DNA of 64,000 bases from JBGSQR01 sp964509295 (GTDB lineage Bacteria; Desulfobacterota; Desulfuromonadia; Geobacterales; Pseudopelobacteraceae), in assembly GCA_964509295.1 (NCBI GenBank), contig CAZDWS010000002.1, positions 124,001-188,000 on the forward strand, given 5' to 3'. The notes under the pieces were generated by a model. That model was not told where the DNA came from, made no database searches, and saw only the letters and a list, made by a program, of their open reading frames with translations. Of this stretch, positions 50,951-59,510 are shown piece by piece. A program made the translations under genes and the position numbers. How positions within the stretch are numbered: the first letter of the stretch is position 1; every line of letters begins with the position of its first letter.

Positions 50951-51274
50951 GCTGATTTATATTGTTGTTTTGCTGGATTCTTTCCGCCGTAATTTAGTTC
51001 ATTCATAACCTAAAATGTAATTTCCTTGTATTGAGTTCCCATTTTGATCAAACCGCTGCATCTGACGGCTTTGTCAAATATGATGGCCGTTTTTGATGGT
51101 TATTTAACTCCAGCACGATATTATTCAATTTAATATAGCAGAATCAGTATCAGGGAGCCGGTTATTCCTTGGCACGGTAGTTGTAGTATTTAACTTTAAT
51201 ACTCATATGCGATCCGGGTAGAAAAATTAACGGACAGATGTCAATGCTGTAATTACACCAAAAGGAATGCATCC
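50951..51274. other. 324-base gap with a sigma-54 promoter
   Basis: No gene is supported. The only clear element is the sigma-54-type promoter at 51170-51185, listed separately, which faces the small membrane-protein gene. Confidence 0.6.
51170..51185 (+). promoter_or_regulatory. Sigma-54-type promoter of the 69-aa membrane-protein gene
   Basis: TGGCACG-GTAG-TTGTA matches TGGCACG-N4-TTGCA except that GC at -12 reads GT. The -24 half is perfect and the spacing exact. It lies about 90 bases before the ATG at 51275. Confidence 0.65.
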
Positions 51275-51484
51275 ATGAACAGCGTTAATATAACTAAAAA
51301 TATTACCGGCCCCCTGCGTAACCATAAGGGAGGCATAATCTTTATCATCATGATTTTTTTGTCTCTTGTTGGAGCGTGGTACCTGTATCAATCATATACC
51401 CGAGGTCAAGTCAAAAGTAACCTGAAGTCAATATCAGGTGACTATGAGCATGGTATTAAGAAAATAATTCCTTCGGGGAAATAA
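51275..51484 (+). CDS. Small single-pass membrane protein, 69 aa
   Basis: An AAAGGA site precedes the ATG. The protein has a short basic N-terminal part, one membrane segment (about residues 20-41, GGIIFIIMIFLSLVGAWYLY) and a charged tail (YTRGQVKSNLKSISGDYEHG). By the positive-inside trend, both flanks are basic, so topology is unclear. No family is recognised. Its sigma-54-type promoter suggests control by a specific activator. It stands alone and is followed by a terminator-like hairpin. Confidence 0.7.
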   Translation: MNSVNITKNITGPLRNHKGGIIFIIMIFLSLVGAWYLYQSYTRGQVKSNLKSISGDYEHGIKKIIPSGK

Positions 51485-51570
51485 GTACGGTCTTTTTGTT
51501 AAACTGCCTGTTGCTTAAAACTAACGGCCTAGCGGGACCGTTTATTTGACTCAAATTTAAAATCTCAGAA

Positions 51571-51607
51571 AGGCCATTTTTTGCAAGAGAAGTGGCCATT
51601 TTTTTTG
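51571..51607 (+). terminator. Possible terminator after the 69-aa gene
   Basis: AAGGCCA and TGGCC(A) pair around a 16-base loop, followed by an eight-T run. It is weak but well placed. Confidence 0.5.
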
Positions 51608-51777
51608 GTACAGTTCCCATTCATTAGAAAAATTCGAGTCATGAAGTGACTGGCATAAGCTAGTGCTAATTTTATAATTGTTGAATTAAATCAATACTCT
51701 ATTATAATCCATAAAGTTTAGGTTCGACCTGTGACAACGGAGTCATTCGGTTCACCATTTTTATGGAGAATACCGTC

Positions 51778-54700
51778 ATGAGAGACTACCGTTCGCAGTT
51801 CACACATAAATTTGCTGTCTTCATCGGCCGCCTCTCTGTCTCTCGCAAACTGCTACTGATCTATCTTCTAGACCTTACCGCAGTCATCTTCATTACTTCT
51901 ATCCTGATCCAGGAAAAATTTATCAATATCGACTTTGCCCGTAAGGAATTGCGCGGCAATGCATATATCGCTGATGTACGAGAGGCCCTCTTCGGCACTG
52001 TTGCAATGTATGACTTGAAAAGCGCTAAAGTTCTTGAGTCGGCGAAGAGTCTGATAATGGCAGCCGAGCAAAAATACGGTGCCGGAATGGGAACAGGTGA
52101 ATTGGTAAAAGACTTCCAGTCCTCAATTATTACGTTACTGGAGTCCAATGAAATATACAGCGATACAGCGGTTCGCCGTTCGTTCCGGGCTGGACGTTCA
52201 TTACTGTCGAAAATAGGCGATCAATCCAACCTTATTCTTGATCCCGATCTGGACAGCTACTATACGATGTCGCTGGTTGTACAGCGTTTCCCCGAACTGC
52301 TCGAACAGCTACTGACCTATGAATCGGGCCGGTCCGGCAAAAGCAAAACCCAGTACCTGATAGACAGGGAAAAACTGGAAGAGGTCCAAAAAAACATCGA
52401 GTCTGATTATCGTCTGGCTTATTCAGGAAATACCACAGGCATGCTGCGGATGCAGCTTGATCAGAGTAGAAATCAGCTTGGGACCGCTTTGAGTAACTTG
52501 CTGCGGGCCAATCCAGGTGACCGGATCAGAACCTATGAATTACGAAAAACTGCTATTGAAGCGACCCATAAAGCCTGGCAGGCAACTGAAAACACTCTCG
52601 ACAGCCTGATCAGGGAGCGCATTAAAATGCAGTTTCACCGCATGTGGATGCATCTGGGGATGGCGGCCGCCTTGCTCATAGTTATATTGCTGATGGTATT
52701 TTATGTGGCGCGGATGATTTCTAAACCACTGAAGCGGCTTGCCCTGGTGGCTGATCAGATACAGACGACCAACAATTACAACCTGCGTGCGGAATGGAAC
52801 AGCGGCGACGAGATTGGGCAGCTTGTCAGATGCTTCAATAATATGTTGGAACAGCTCGACCGCGAACGGTTGGTTCAGCAGGAACTTACGGCGCAGGCGA
52901 GGGCAGCAAGCGCGCAGCAGGAGTTGCTGGAGGCTATCCCGATTCCGCTGCTGCTGACAACTATTCCGGAACACCATATCCTCCACGCCAATGCACCTGC
53001 CGGTGCCTGGGTGGATTCGACACGGGGCGATCCATGGAGAACCGGGCTGGAACGTGGTGCCAGAGCCCGTTTTTTTCAACGTTTGGCCGACCTGGGCGTT
53101 GCACATGAGTTCGAAGTCCAATGGACCGGTCCCCATGAAAAAACCTGGGTGCTGCTGTCGGCCACACGACTGAATTACCAGGGGCAGGAAGCGGTTCTGA
53201 CAACCTTTACTCCGATTAATACCATTAAACGCATGGAGGCACGACTGAAGCTGTGGGCAACAATTTTTGAGGCAACCTCGGAAGGTATAATAGTATTTGA
53301 TCGCAACAACACTATCCAGCTGGCAAATTCCGCCATTGTACGTGCGTGCGGCTATCATGCGGATGAACTGGTCGGACACAAGCCGGACCTGCTCTTTGCA
53401 AAACGCTCTATCGACGAGTATCAGCGCAATCTTGTCCAGCACGTTGCCAAATATGGCTCATATCAGGGTGAATTCTGGCTCAGACTGAAAAACGGTGACG
53501 AAAACCCCTACTGGGTTGTGGTTAATACTGTCCGTGATGAAAACGGAGAATCAGCCAATACGATTGCCCTGTTCGCCGACATATCCGAACGTAAGGCGCA
53601 GGAAGAGAAAATTCGCCACCTGGCCCATCACGACCCGCTGACCGGATTGCCCAATCGCCTGCTTTTTGATGAACGGTTGAGGATGACCCTGCAACAAGCG
53701 GATCGACATCATGAAATGGTTGCTCTGCTTTTCATCGATCTGGATCGTTTCAAAAATATTAATGACTCGCTTGGTCATCATATCGGTGACGGGCTGTTGC
53801 AATCGGTCGCACAGCGCCTGGAGGAATCTGTGCGTGTAGGTGATACCGTCTCCCGCCAAGGCGGCGACGAGTTTGTTGTTATACTGAATTCTGTTGCCAG
53901 TGAGCAGGAAGTTGCTCATATCATCGAAAAAAGACTTCTGCCGCTGATCCAGAAAACCCATGCTATCTGCGATATTACGCTGCATACGTCGTGCAGCATC
54001 GGCATATCAATTTATCCCAATGATGCTGACAACATTGAGACCATGATGCGCAATGCCGATGCTGCAATGTATTCGGCCAAGTCTGCCGGTCGCAATAATT
54101 TCCAGTTTTTCAATGAGGAAATGAACCGGAATGCCATAGAGCGGCTCAATATCGAAAACAATCTACAGTACGCTCTGGGTAATCGTGAGTTTGAGCTGCA
54201 CTTCCAGCCGATTATAGATATCTCCAGCGGGAAAGCGGTTTCCGTCGAAGCCCTGATCCGCTGGCGTCAACCATCCTTGGGGTTGATTCCGCCGATGAAG
54301 TTTATCCCGATTGCGGAAGAGAGCGGCATGATCCATGAGATTGGCCGATGGGCACTCTCGGAGGCCTGCAGGCAACACAGACACTGGTCGGAACTTGGTC
54401 TTGGGAACCTGCCGGTTGCAGTGAATATTTCGGCGGTTCAATTCAGGCGCAATAACTTTGTTGCAACAGTTAGTGAAGTGTTGAATGAAAGCGGCATAGC
54501 AGCATCCAGTTTGCAGCTTGAGCTGACTGAATCCGTAATGATGATGGAAAGCGACCGGATTATTGAGGACATCCAGCAGCTCAAATCGCTCGGCGTCGGC
54601 CTTGCCTTGGACGATTTCGGGACCGGATTTTCCAGTCTCAGTTATCTCCATCGTCTCCCGCTGGACAAGCTGAAAATAGATCGCAGTTTTGTAAGGGATA

Positions 54701-54939
54701 TGATTGATGACCCTGCCGACATGGCAATTACTCATGCAATTATCAATCTGGGGAAAACATTGGGCTTACGGGTTGTCGCAGAAGGTGTTGAGCATGTTGA
54801 GGAACTGAAAGTCCTGAAAGAGCTGTGTTGCGAAGAAATTCAGGGATACCTGATTACTCAGCCGCTGTCTGGCCAGGCCTTCGTAACATGGTATAAAGAT
54901 TTTCTCAACGCGCCATGGCCCCCTGATAATTATTCCTGA
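51778..54939 (+). CDS. Membrane-bound PAS-GGDEF-EAL protein, 1053 aa
   Basis: Two membrane segments (about 25-45 and 290-312) bracket a helical periplasmic sensor. Then come HAMP (about 312-365), two PAS-like parts (about 380-490 and 500-620), GGDEF (about 630-790) and EAL (about 800-1045). SRQGGDEFVV is intact, and an RxxD inhibitory site (RVGD) lies five residues before it. The EAL domain has VEALIRWR, ELTESVMM and DDFGTGFSSL, so both making and breaking c-di-GMP are possible. ATG 51778 is preferred to 51763 because GGAGA lies 8 bases upstream. Confidence 0.94.
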   Translation: MRDYRSQFTHKFAVFIGRLSVSRKLLLIYLLDLTAVIFITSILIQEKFINIDFARKELRGNAYIADVREALFGTVAMYDLKSAKVLESAKSLIMAAEQKYGAGMGTGELVKDFQSSIITLLESNEIYSDTAVRRSFRAGRSLLSKIGDQSNLILDPDLDSYYTMSLVVQRFPELLEQLLTYESGRSGKSKTQYLIDREKLEEVQKNIESDYRLAYSGNTTGMLRMQLDQSRNQLGTALSNLLRANPGDRIRTYELRKTAIEATHKAWQATENTLDSLIRERIKMQFHRMWMHLGMAAALLIVILLMVFYVARMISKPLKRLALVADQIQTTNNYNLRAEWNSGDEIGQLVRCFNNMLEQLDRERLVQQELTAQARAASAQQELLEAIPIPLLLTTIPEHHILHANAPAGAWVDSTRGDPWRTGLERGARARFFQRLADLGVAHEFEVQWTGPHEKTWVLLSATRLNYQGQEAVLTTFTPINTIKRMEARLKLWATIFEATSEGIIVFDRNNTIQLANSAIVRACGYHADELVGHKPDLLFAKRSIDEYQRNLVQHVAKYGSYQGEFWLRLKNGDENPYWVVVNTVRDENGESANTIALFADISERKAQEEKIRHLAHHDPLTGLPNRLLFDERLRMTLQQADRHHEMVALLFIDLDRFKNINDSLGHHIGDGLLQSVAQRLEESVRVGDTVSRQGGDEFVVILNSVASEQEVAHIIEKRLLPLIQKTHAICDITLHTSCSIGISIYPNDADNIETMMRNADAAMYSAKSAGRNNFQFFNEEMNRNAIERLNIENNLQYALGNREFELHFQPIIDISSGKAVSVEALIRWRQPSLGLIPPMKFIPIAEESGMIHEIGRWALSEACRQHRHWSELGLGNLPVAVNISAVQFRRNNFVATVSEVLNESGIAASSLQLELTESVMMMESDRIIEDIQQLKSLGVGLALDDFGTGFSSLSYLHRLPLDKLKIDRSFVRDMIDDPADMAITHAIINLGKTLGLRVVAEGVEHVEELKVLKELCCEEIQGYLITQPLSGQAFVTWYKDFLNAPWPPDNYS

Positions 54940-55145
54940 TGCTGTGTAGCAATTCTCTGTCCACTATTGCCAGAGGTCGGGTTGTTACGGAGCAGTACAA
55001 TAAAAATAATATTTAATAAAGTCTGGAAATGGTGGGGCCGCATTGAGCGGCCCACTGGAAAGCCTTAATTTGTTAAGATACAGGTACCCGGTACGGGGAT
55101 TCTGTAATACTTATTTCAAAATCATCTGTTCGCAGGTTTCTTTTA

Positions 55146-55544
55146 TTACCCCACTTTGACTTCAATTTTTTTAGGTTTTGCAATTTCAGCTTTTGGCACC
55201 CGCAGCGTCAAGATGCCGTTAGCATAATCTGCCTTTGCCTTTTCGTGATCGAGAGTTTCCGGAATCGAAAACTGGCGGTAGTAGTTGGCAAGCTCGAATT
55301 CACGGTAGGCCGGTTGGCCCAGCTGGTTGTGGGTTGTCGGCGCACTTATGGTAAGGATCCCCTTTTCCACGTTAATATCCAGGTTTTCTTTTGTTGCCCC
55401 GGGAATGTCAGCGGTCAGGATAAGTCCTTCTTCAGTTTCAATAATGTTTACTGCAGGGCGGATGTATTTGTCGTTAGATCTTGTTTCCTCACGGGTCTGA
55501 ACATTTTTTTCATTATTTGTTTCTGTAATGCTGTTTGCTGCCAT
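55146..55544 (-). CDS. Small heat-shock protein Hsp20, 132 aa
   Basis: The alpha-crystallin domain is complete: RPAVNIIETEEGLILTADIP, VEKGILTISAPT, and the C-terminal YANGILTLRVPKAEIAKP with the I-x-[IV]-like anchor region. The Hsp20 oligomer holds unfolding proteins for refolding. AAGGAGG precedes the ATG. It lies 36 bases after a second hsp20 gene on the same strand, forming an operon. Confidence 0.95.
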   Translation of the reverse strand: MAANSITETNNEKNVQTREETRSNDKYIRPAVNIIETEEGLILTADIPGATKENLDINVEKGILTISAPTTHNQLGQPAYREFELANYYRQFSIPETLDHEKAKADYANGILTLRVPKAEIAKPKKIEVKVG

Positions 55545-55580
55545 GATAACGACCTCCTTTCCTATGCCTTGATAGCTGTT

Positions 55581-56030
55581 TTATGAAAGTGCAACTGTGA
55601 TTTTTTTCGGTTTAGCATGTTCGGCCTTGGCCAGTGTTATCTGCATGATGCCGTCTTTGCACATGGCAGCAATTTTTTCGGGATCAATGTCAACCGGCAG
55701 TTCCAGCGTTCGAGTAAATTTGCCGGAACCAAGCTCGGAGCGGTGCACAATCTGGCCTTCTTTTTCCGCAAAAGGTTTACGCTCTCCGCTGATTGTGACA
55801 GTGTTCCGCAGTACGGACAGATCGACATCATTCGGATCAACGCCGGGAATCAGAGCCTCAATGTAAATATTGCCTTCGTCTTCGTTGAAGTTGACCAGAG
55901 GAAAACGACGGGTCGTTACCGGCGAAAGAAATGTCGACCCGAATGGTCTGCTGTAACCTGCGCCACGAAACGCTTCATCAATCTCTCTTCTCAGTGTGTC
56001 CAGTTCTTTGAATACATCCCAGGTTGCCAT
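55581..56030 (-). CDS. Small heat-shock protein Hsp20, 149 aa
   Basis: The alpha-crystallin domain begins with RRFPLVNFNEDEGNIYIEAL and includes NTVTISGERK, GKFTRTLELPVDIDPEKIAA and KDGIMQITLAKAEHAKPKKI. It differs from the downstream paralogue mainly at the N-terminus (WDVFKELDTLRREIDEAF). The two may form mixed oligomers. It is the first gene of the pair and has AAGGAGG upstream. No CIRCE element or clear heat-shock sigma promoter was seen in its leader. Confidence 0.95.
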   Translation of the reverse strand: MATWDVFKELDTLRREIDEAFRGAGYSRPFGSTFLSPVTTRRFPLVNFNEDEGNIYIEALIPGVDPNDVDLSVLRNTVTISGERKPFAEKEGQIVHRSELGSGKFTRTLELPVDIDPEKIAAMCKDGIMQITLAKAEHAKPKKITVALS

Positions 56031-56248
56031 TTGGATTACCTCCTTTCATTTTGTACTTCTGACATATAAATAAGTCGTAATTTTAAAAAATCAAGGGGTG
56101 GGTTATTTTATTTTTTTTAACAAAGTATAATCTTCAGAAATCAGGTAAAATAAGAAATATACGTCAATTCACTATGGTCACAATAAACAGTTTATAATTA
56201 TCAGTTATGGATGAAATGGATGAATTGAAAACAACCTGGAGGTTTCTT

Positions 56249-56743
56249 ATGAGAAAGCTGTTACTTCTGATCGGAACAATCATCTTTCTTACGGGGTGTG
56301 CCCCGGTTATCAGCAGTCAATCGCTCAGTCTTGTTGATCGCAAAATATCGTTTACTGAGCTTAGGCAGGCTCCTGATCGCTACATAGGGAAACATTTTCT
56401 TCTGGCTGGTCAGATTGCCGGAATCTGGAATTCAAATGAAGGCAGTGAGCTCGAAATCATCCAGTTTGCTACTGATGAGAACGGCGAAATTACCGACATG
56501 ACCAAGTCTGGCGGTCGATTTATCGCCAGAAACTCGGAGTTTCTGGAACCTGCCGTTTATCGGAACGGTCTCCTGGTTACTGTTGTGGGGGAAATGAAAG
56601 GGAAGAAAAATATGCTCATCGATGATGCAAACTATACATATCCGGTCCTTGTTATTCGGGAACTACATCTATGGAAACCGGAGGAACTACCCAAACCGGC
56701 CACATTCCACTTCGGTATCGGCGTTGGTACCATTCTCCGCTAA
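56249..56743 (+). CDS. Slp-family outer-membrane lipoprotein, 164 aa
   Basis: A lipoprotein signal (MRKLLLLIGTIIFLTGC, lipobox LTGC) precedes the Slp pattern: FTELRQAPDRYIGKHFLLAG, a glycine/charge-rich strand part, RNSEFLEPAVYRNGLLVTVVGEM and YPVLVIRELHLW near the end. Slp proteins are starvation-induced outer-membrane lipoproteins. The ATG at 56249 is chosen for GGAGG 6 bases upstream; the longer frame from 56207 would bury the signal peptide. It stands alone ahead of the DUF3300 gene. Confidence 0.9.
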   Translation: MRKLLLLIGTIIFLTGCAPVISSQSLSLVDRKISFTELRQAPDRYIGKHFLLAGQIAGIWNSNEGSELEIIQFATDENGEITDMTKSGGRFIARNSEFLEPAVYRNGLLVTVVGEMKGKKNMLIDDANYTYPVLVIRELHLWKPEELPKPATFHFGIGVGTILR

Positions 56744-56816
56744 TTGGACTTTCATAGCGGCATTGAAGTAGATCACAAAGTGGATCATTTGAAATATGCT
56801 GCTATAATTGTAATTC

Positions 56817-56832
56817 TGGATGTTTTTTTGCA
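56817..56832 (+). promoter_or_regulatory. Possible sigma-54 promoter of the DUF3300 gene
   Basis: TGGATGTTTTTTTGCA has TGG and TTGCA at the exact spacing of a sigma-54 site; the -24 half is otherwise weak. It lies 28 bases before the ATG, rather close. Confidence 0.4.
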
Positions 56833-56859
56833 CCAGGCAACATAGTAAAAGGAGATCTT

Positions 56860-58188
56860 ATGAGAACATTAGCGCCAGCATTGTTCAGGGTGATTTGTAT
56901 TATCATTCTGCTCGTAATGCCTGCCGGGACAATGGCTCAGGATGAAGGTGATTCAAATCAGGCGTACAAGTTCAGCAAGGAAGAGTTAACGCAGATGCTT
57001 GCGCCGATTGCACTTTATCCGGACTCGTTGACTGCCCAGATTCTTATAGCATCAACCTATCCACTGGAAGTTGTGGAGGCTGATCGCTGGAGGAGTAAAA
57101 ACCTGCAACTGAAGGGTGATGAACTGGATACTGCCCTTCAGAGCAAGGACTGGGATCCGGGCATCAAATCACTCTGCCATTTTCCTGACATCCTCAAGTC
57201 CATGAGTGACAAGCTTGACCAGACAAGGAAACTGGGTGATGCTTTTCTGGCCCAGGAAGAAGAAGTCATGGCCACAATTCAGGAGTTGCGCAATAAGGCC
57301 AGGGATCAGGGGAATTTAAACACGACCAACGAGCAGAAGGTTGTGGTTGAGAAGGAAATAATCAGGATCGAACCTGCCAATCCGCAAGTCGTCTATGTGC
57401 CGGTCTATGATCCTGCCTATGTGTACGGACCGTGGTGGTATCCGGCTTATCCACCCTATTACTGGTACTATCCGTCCGGGTATTACAGTGGAGCCTATAT
57501 CGGCTTCGGGCCGAGCATATTTATCGGTCTCAATGTTTTTCCATGGGTCTGGTTCGACTGGTCGTATCATCGGGTTCATATTGACATCAACAGGACCAGG
57601 AGTTTTCACCGTTATCCTGTAAGACGGGTTGACAGAGGAAATGTCTGGCGACATAACCCCCAGCACCGTAGAGGGGTGGCATACCGGGACCAGAGAACCG
57701 GTGAACGCTTCGGATCGAGGGCGCCACGAGTTGTCACCTCACCCATCAGCCCGGAAAGACGTGGCTATCCGGCAGGGCGAGTTGATCAGCAGAATGTGAG
57801 GCCATCCCAGGGTTCTCAGCAGCGCGGCGTAAGACAGGCTGCACCGCAGGCACCCCAGGTTCGACAGGCACCTGAAAAAGGAACATCAACGCCAGCGATA
57901 CGTCGTGAAGGAGCTTCTGCGCCGCAGATACCGTCCGGAACCGGCGATTCGCAACGCCCTGTGGTACGGGATAATCCATTCAGGGGTGTGGGTGAGGGAA
58001 ATAACGAGCGCAGGGCAAGTGAGCGCGGTGGTATAAGCAACCGTGGTAATGAAATGAGGCAACAGCCGGGAGGTTTCTCCGGCGGCCAGATGCAACAGCG
58101 TCAGGGAGGCGGCAGTTCGGGTGGTGGTGGATCACGCGGCGGCGGAGGATCTGGTGGAGAACGGCAAGGTGGTGGTTCGCGCAGATAA
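56860..58188 (+). CDS. DUF3300 protein, exported, 442 aa
   Basis: A signal peptide (about 1-26, GTMAQ-DE) precedes the DUF3300 domain: LTQMLAPIALYPDSLTAQIL, EADRWRSKNLQLKG and VYVPVYDPAYVYGPWWYPAY (aromatic-rich). The C-terminal ~180 residues are low-complexity, rich in Arg, Gly, Gln and Pro (ending in GGG-rich repeats), probably disordered. The family is unresolved but recurs beside DUF2950 genes, as here. AAAGGAG gives the start. The pair starts 45 bases apart. Confidence 0.9.
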   Translation: MRTLAPALFRVICIIILLVMPAGTMAQDEGDSNQAYKFSKEELTQMLAPIALYPDSLTAQILIASTYPLEVVEADRWRSKNLQLKGDELDTALQSKDWDPGIKSLCHFPDILKSMSDKLDQTRKLGDAFLAQEEEVMATIQELRNKARDQGNLNTTNEQKVVVEKEIIRIEPANPQVVYVPVYDPAYVYGPWWYPAYPPYYWYYPSGYYSGAYIGFGPSIFIGLNVFPWVWFDWSYHRVHIDINRTRSFHRYPVRRVDRGNVWRHNPQHRRGVAYRDQRTGERFGSRAPRVVTSPISPERRGYPAGRVDQQNVRPSQGSQQRGVRQAAPQAPQVRQAPEKGTSTPAIRREGASAPQIPSGTGDSQRPVVRDNPFRGVGEGNNERRASERGGISNRGNEMRQQPGGFSGGQMQQRQGGGSSGGGGSRGGGGSGGERQGGGSRR

Positions 58189-58232
58189 CATGACTATCCG
58201 GTCGGGGTTATGACATATACAGGAGAGGAATC

Positions 58233-59243
58233 ATGAAGATACCAATTTTACATACAATCTGCGAAAAGGTTTGGTCAACCCTGCTGGCCTGCTTAGTTTT
58301 CGTAGTCCTGCTTATTTCCGTTTCAATTTCTGAATCCGGGGCTGCGGAAGTACAGCAGACACGTTTTTCATCGCCCGATGAGGCGGTACAGGCGCTTGTT
58401 GCCGCATCCAGGGCGGATGATCTGAAAAGCCTGCTGGCAATTCTCGGGCCGGGCAGTAAGGAGCTTATTTCTTCAGGCGACAGTGTGGCTGATAACACAA
58501 GCAGGGATAAATTTGTTGCTTCCTATGAGTTGAAGCACGTCCTGAAGGCAAAATCGGCTGGTACCATGATTTTGCATGTTGGTGCCGATGACTGGGCCAT
58601 GCCGATTCCGATTGTCAGGAAGGGAAACAGCTGGGGCTTTGACATCGGGAAAGGGAAAAAAGAAATCCTCAACCGAAGGATCGGGCGCAACGAACTGCAT
58701 GTCATTGATGTGATTAATGCCTATGTGGATGCACAACACGAATACGCCAGCAGGGATTGTCGGGGCGGTGGCAGTGTCGAATTTGCGCAGAACCTGATAA
58801 GTACGCGGGGCACTCGTGACGGCCTTTACTGGGAGGCTAAGGAGGGCGAGCAGCAGAGTCCTCTCGGACCGTTAATTGCACAGGCGGCACGGGAAGGTTA
58901 TACAACGGAAGGCAATCTTTCTCCTTTCCACGGCTATTATTTCAAGATTCTCAAGGAACAGGGCAAACACGCCAAAGGTGGTCCATATAAGTATGTGGTC
59001 AAAGATAAGATGATACTCGGGTTTGCACTGTTGGCATACCCAGCAGAATACGGTAATTCCGGGGTCATGTCCTTTGTGGTAAATCAGGAGGGGATCATCT
59101 ACGAGAAGAATCTGGGCAAAAACACCCGGCGCATTGCAGAGGCCATCACAATTTACAATCCCGACAAGACATGGAAAAAGGTCAAGGGTCTGGAAACACC
59201 CGCACAGAATACAGAGTGCCCTGTAGATGTGATTAGTAAGTGA
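58233..59243 (+). CDS. DUF2950 protein, exported, 336 aa
   Basis: A signal-anchor-like N-terminus (about residues 11-34) is followed by the DUF2950 pattern: FSSPDEAVQALVAASRADDL, IGRNELHVIDVINAYVDAQ, EYASRDCRG, SPFHGYYFKIL and the C-terminal VNQEGIIYEKNLGKNT. The family always shows up as an exported partner of DUF3300 genes, and the function is unknown. A CAGGAGAG site gives the start. A terminator follows at 59312. Confidence 0.9.
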   Translation: MKIPILHTICEKVWSTLLACLVFVVLLISVSISESGAAEVQQTRFSSPDEAVQALVAASRADDLKSLLAILGPGSKELISSGDSVADNTSRDKFVASYELKHVLKAKSAGTMILHVGADDWAMPIPIVRKGNSWGFDIGKGKKEILNRRIGRNELHVIDVINAYVDAQHEYASRDCRGGGSVEFAQNLISTRGTRDGLYWEAKEGEQQSPLGPLIAQAAREGYTTEGNLSPFHGYYFKILKEQGKHAKGGPYKYVVKDKMILGFALLAYPAEYGNSGVMSFVVNQEGIIYEKNLGKNTRRIAEAITIYNPDKTWKKVKGLETPAQNTECPVDVISK

Positions 59244-59311
59244 GTCACACGGGTGTACTGCGCAACAACACTCATTCTAAAATACATCTGTAATTTGGTG
59301 CCTATAAAATC

Positions 59312-59350
59312 AAGGGCTTACATGTTGACCGTGTAAGCCCTTTTATATTT
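59312..59350 (+). terminator. Terminator after the DUF3300/DUF2950 operon
   Basis: AAGGGCTTACA and TGTAAGCCCTT form a perfect 11-bp stem, followed by TTATATTT. Confidence 0.85.
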
Positions 59351-59510
59351 GTGTGGCGTGGCGCGTTAGCGTCGTCCTACCGGCTGTGTTTGCTTACTAC
59401 GGTTTGTTTTGATGTGCACTAATCTGACCCCATCAAAATATAATAAATTGCACCTACTAGTAAGGTCAAACAATCTCTATTCTTAACTCAACTGGTCAAC
59501 AAGTAATTTG

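Noticed and set aside
51650..51667. TGGCATAAGCTAGTGCTA upstream of the GGDEF-EAL gene as a sigma-54 promoter
   Set aside because: The GG-to-GC distance is 13 bases rather than the required 12, so it does not fit.
56031..56110. CIRCE element or heat-shock sigma promoter before the hsp20 pair
   Set aside because: No TTAGCACTC-N9-GAGTGCTAA dyad and no CTTGAAA...CCCCAT pattern; only a weak TTGATT-type site is present.
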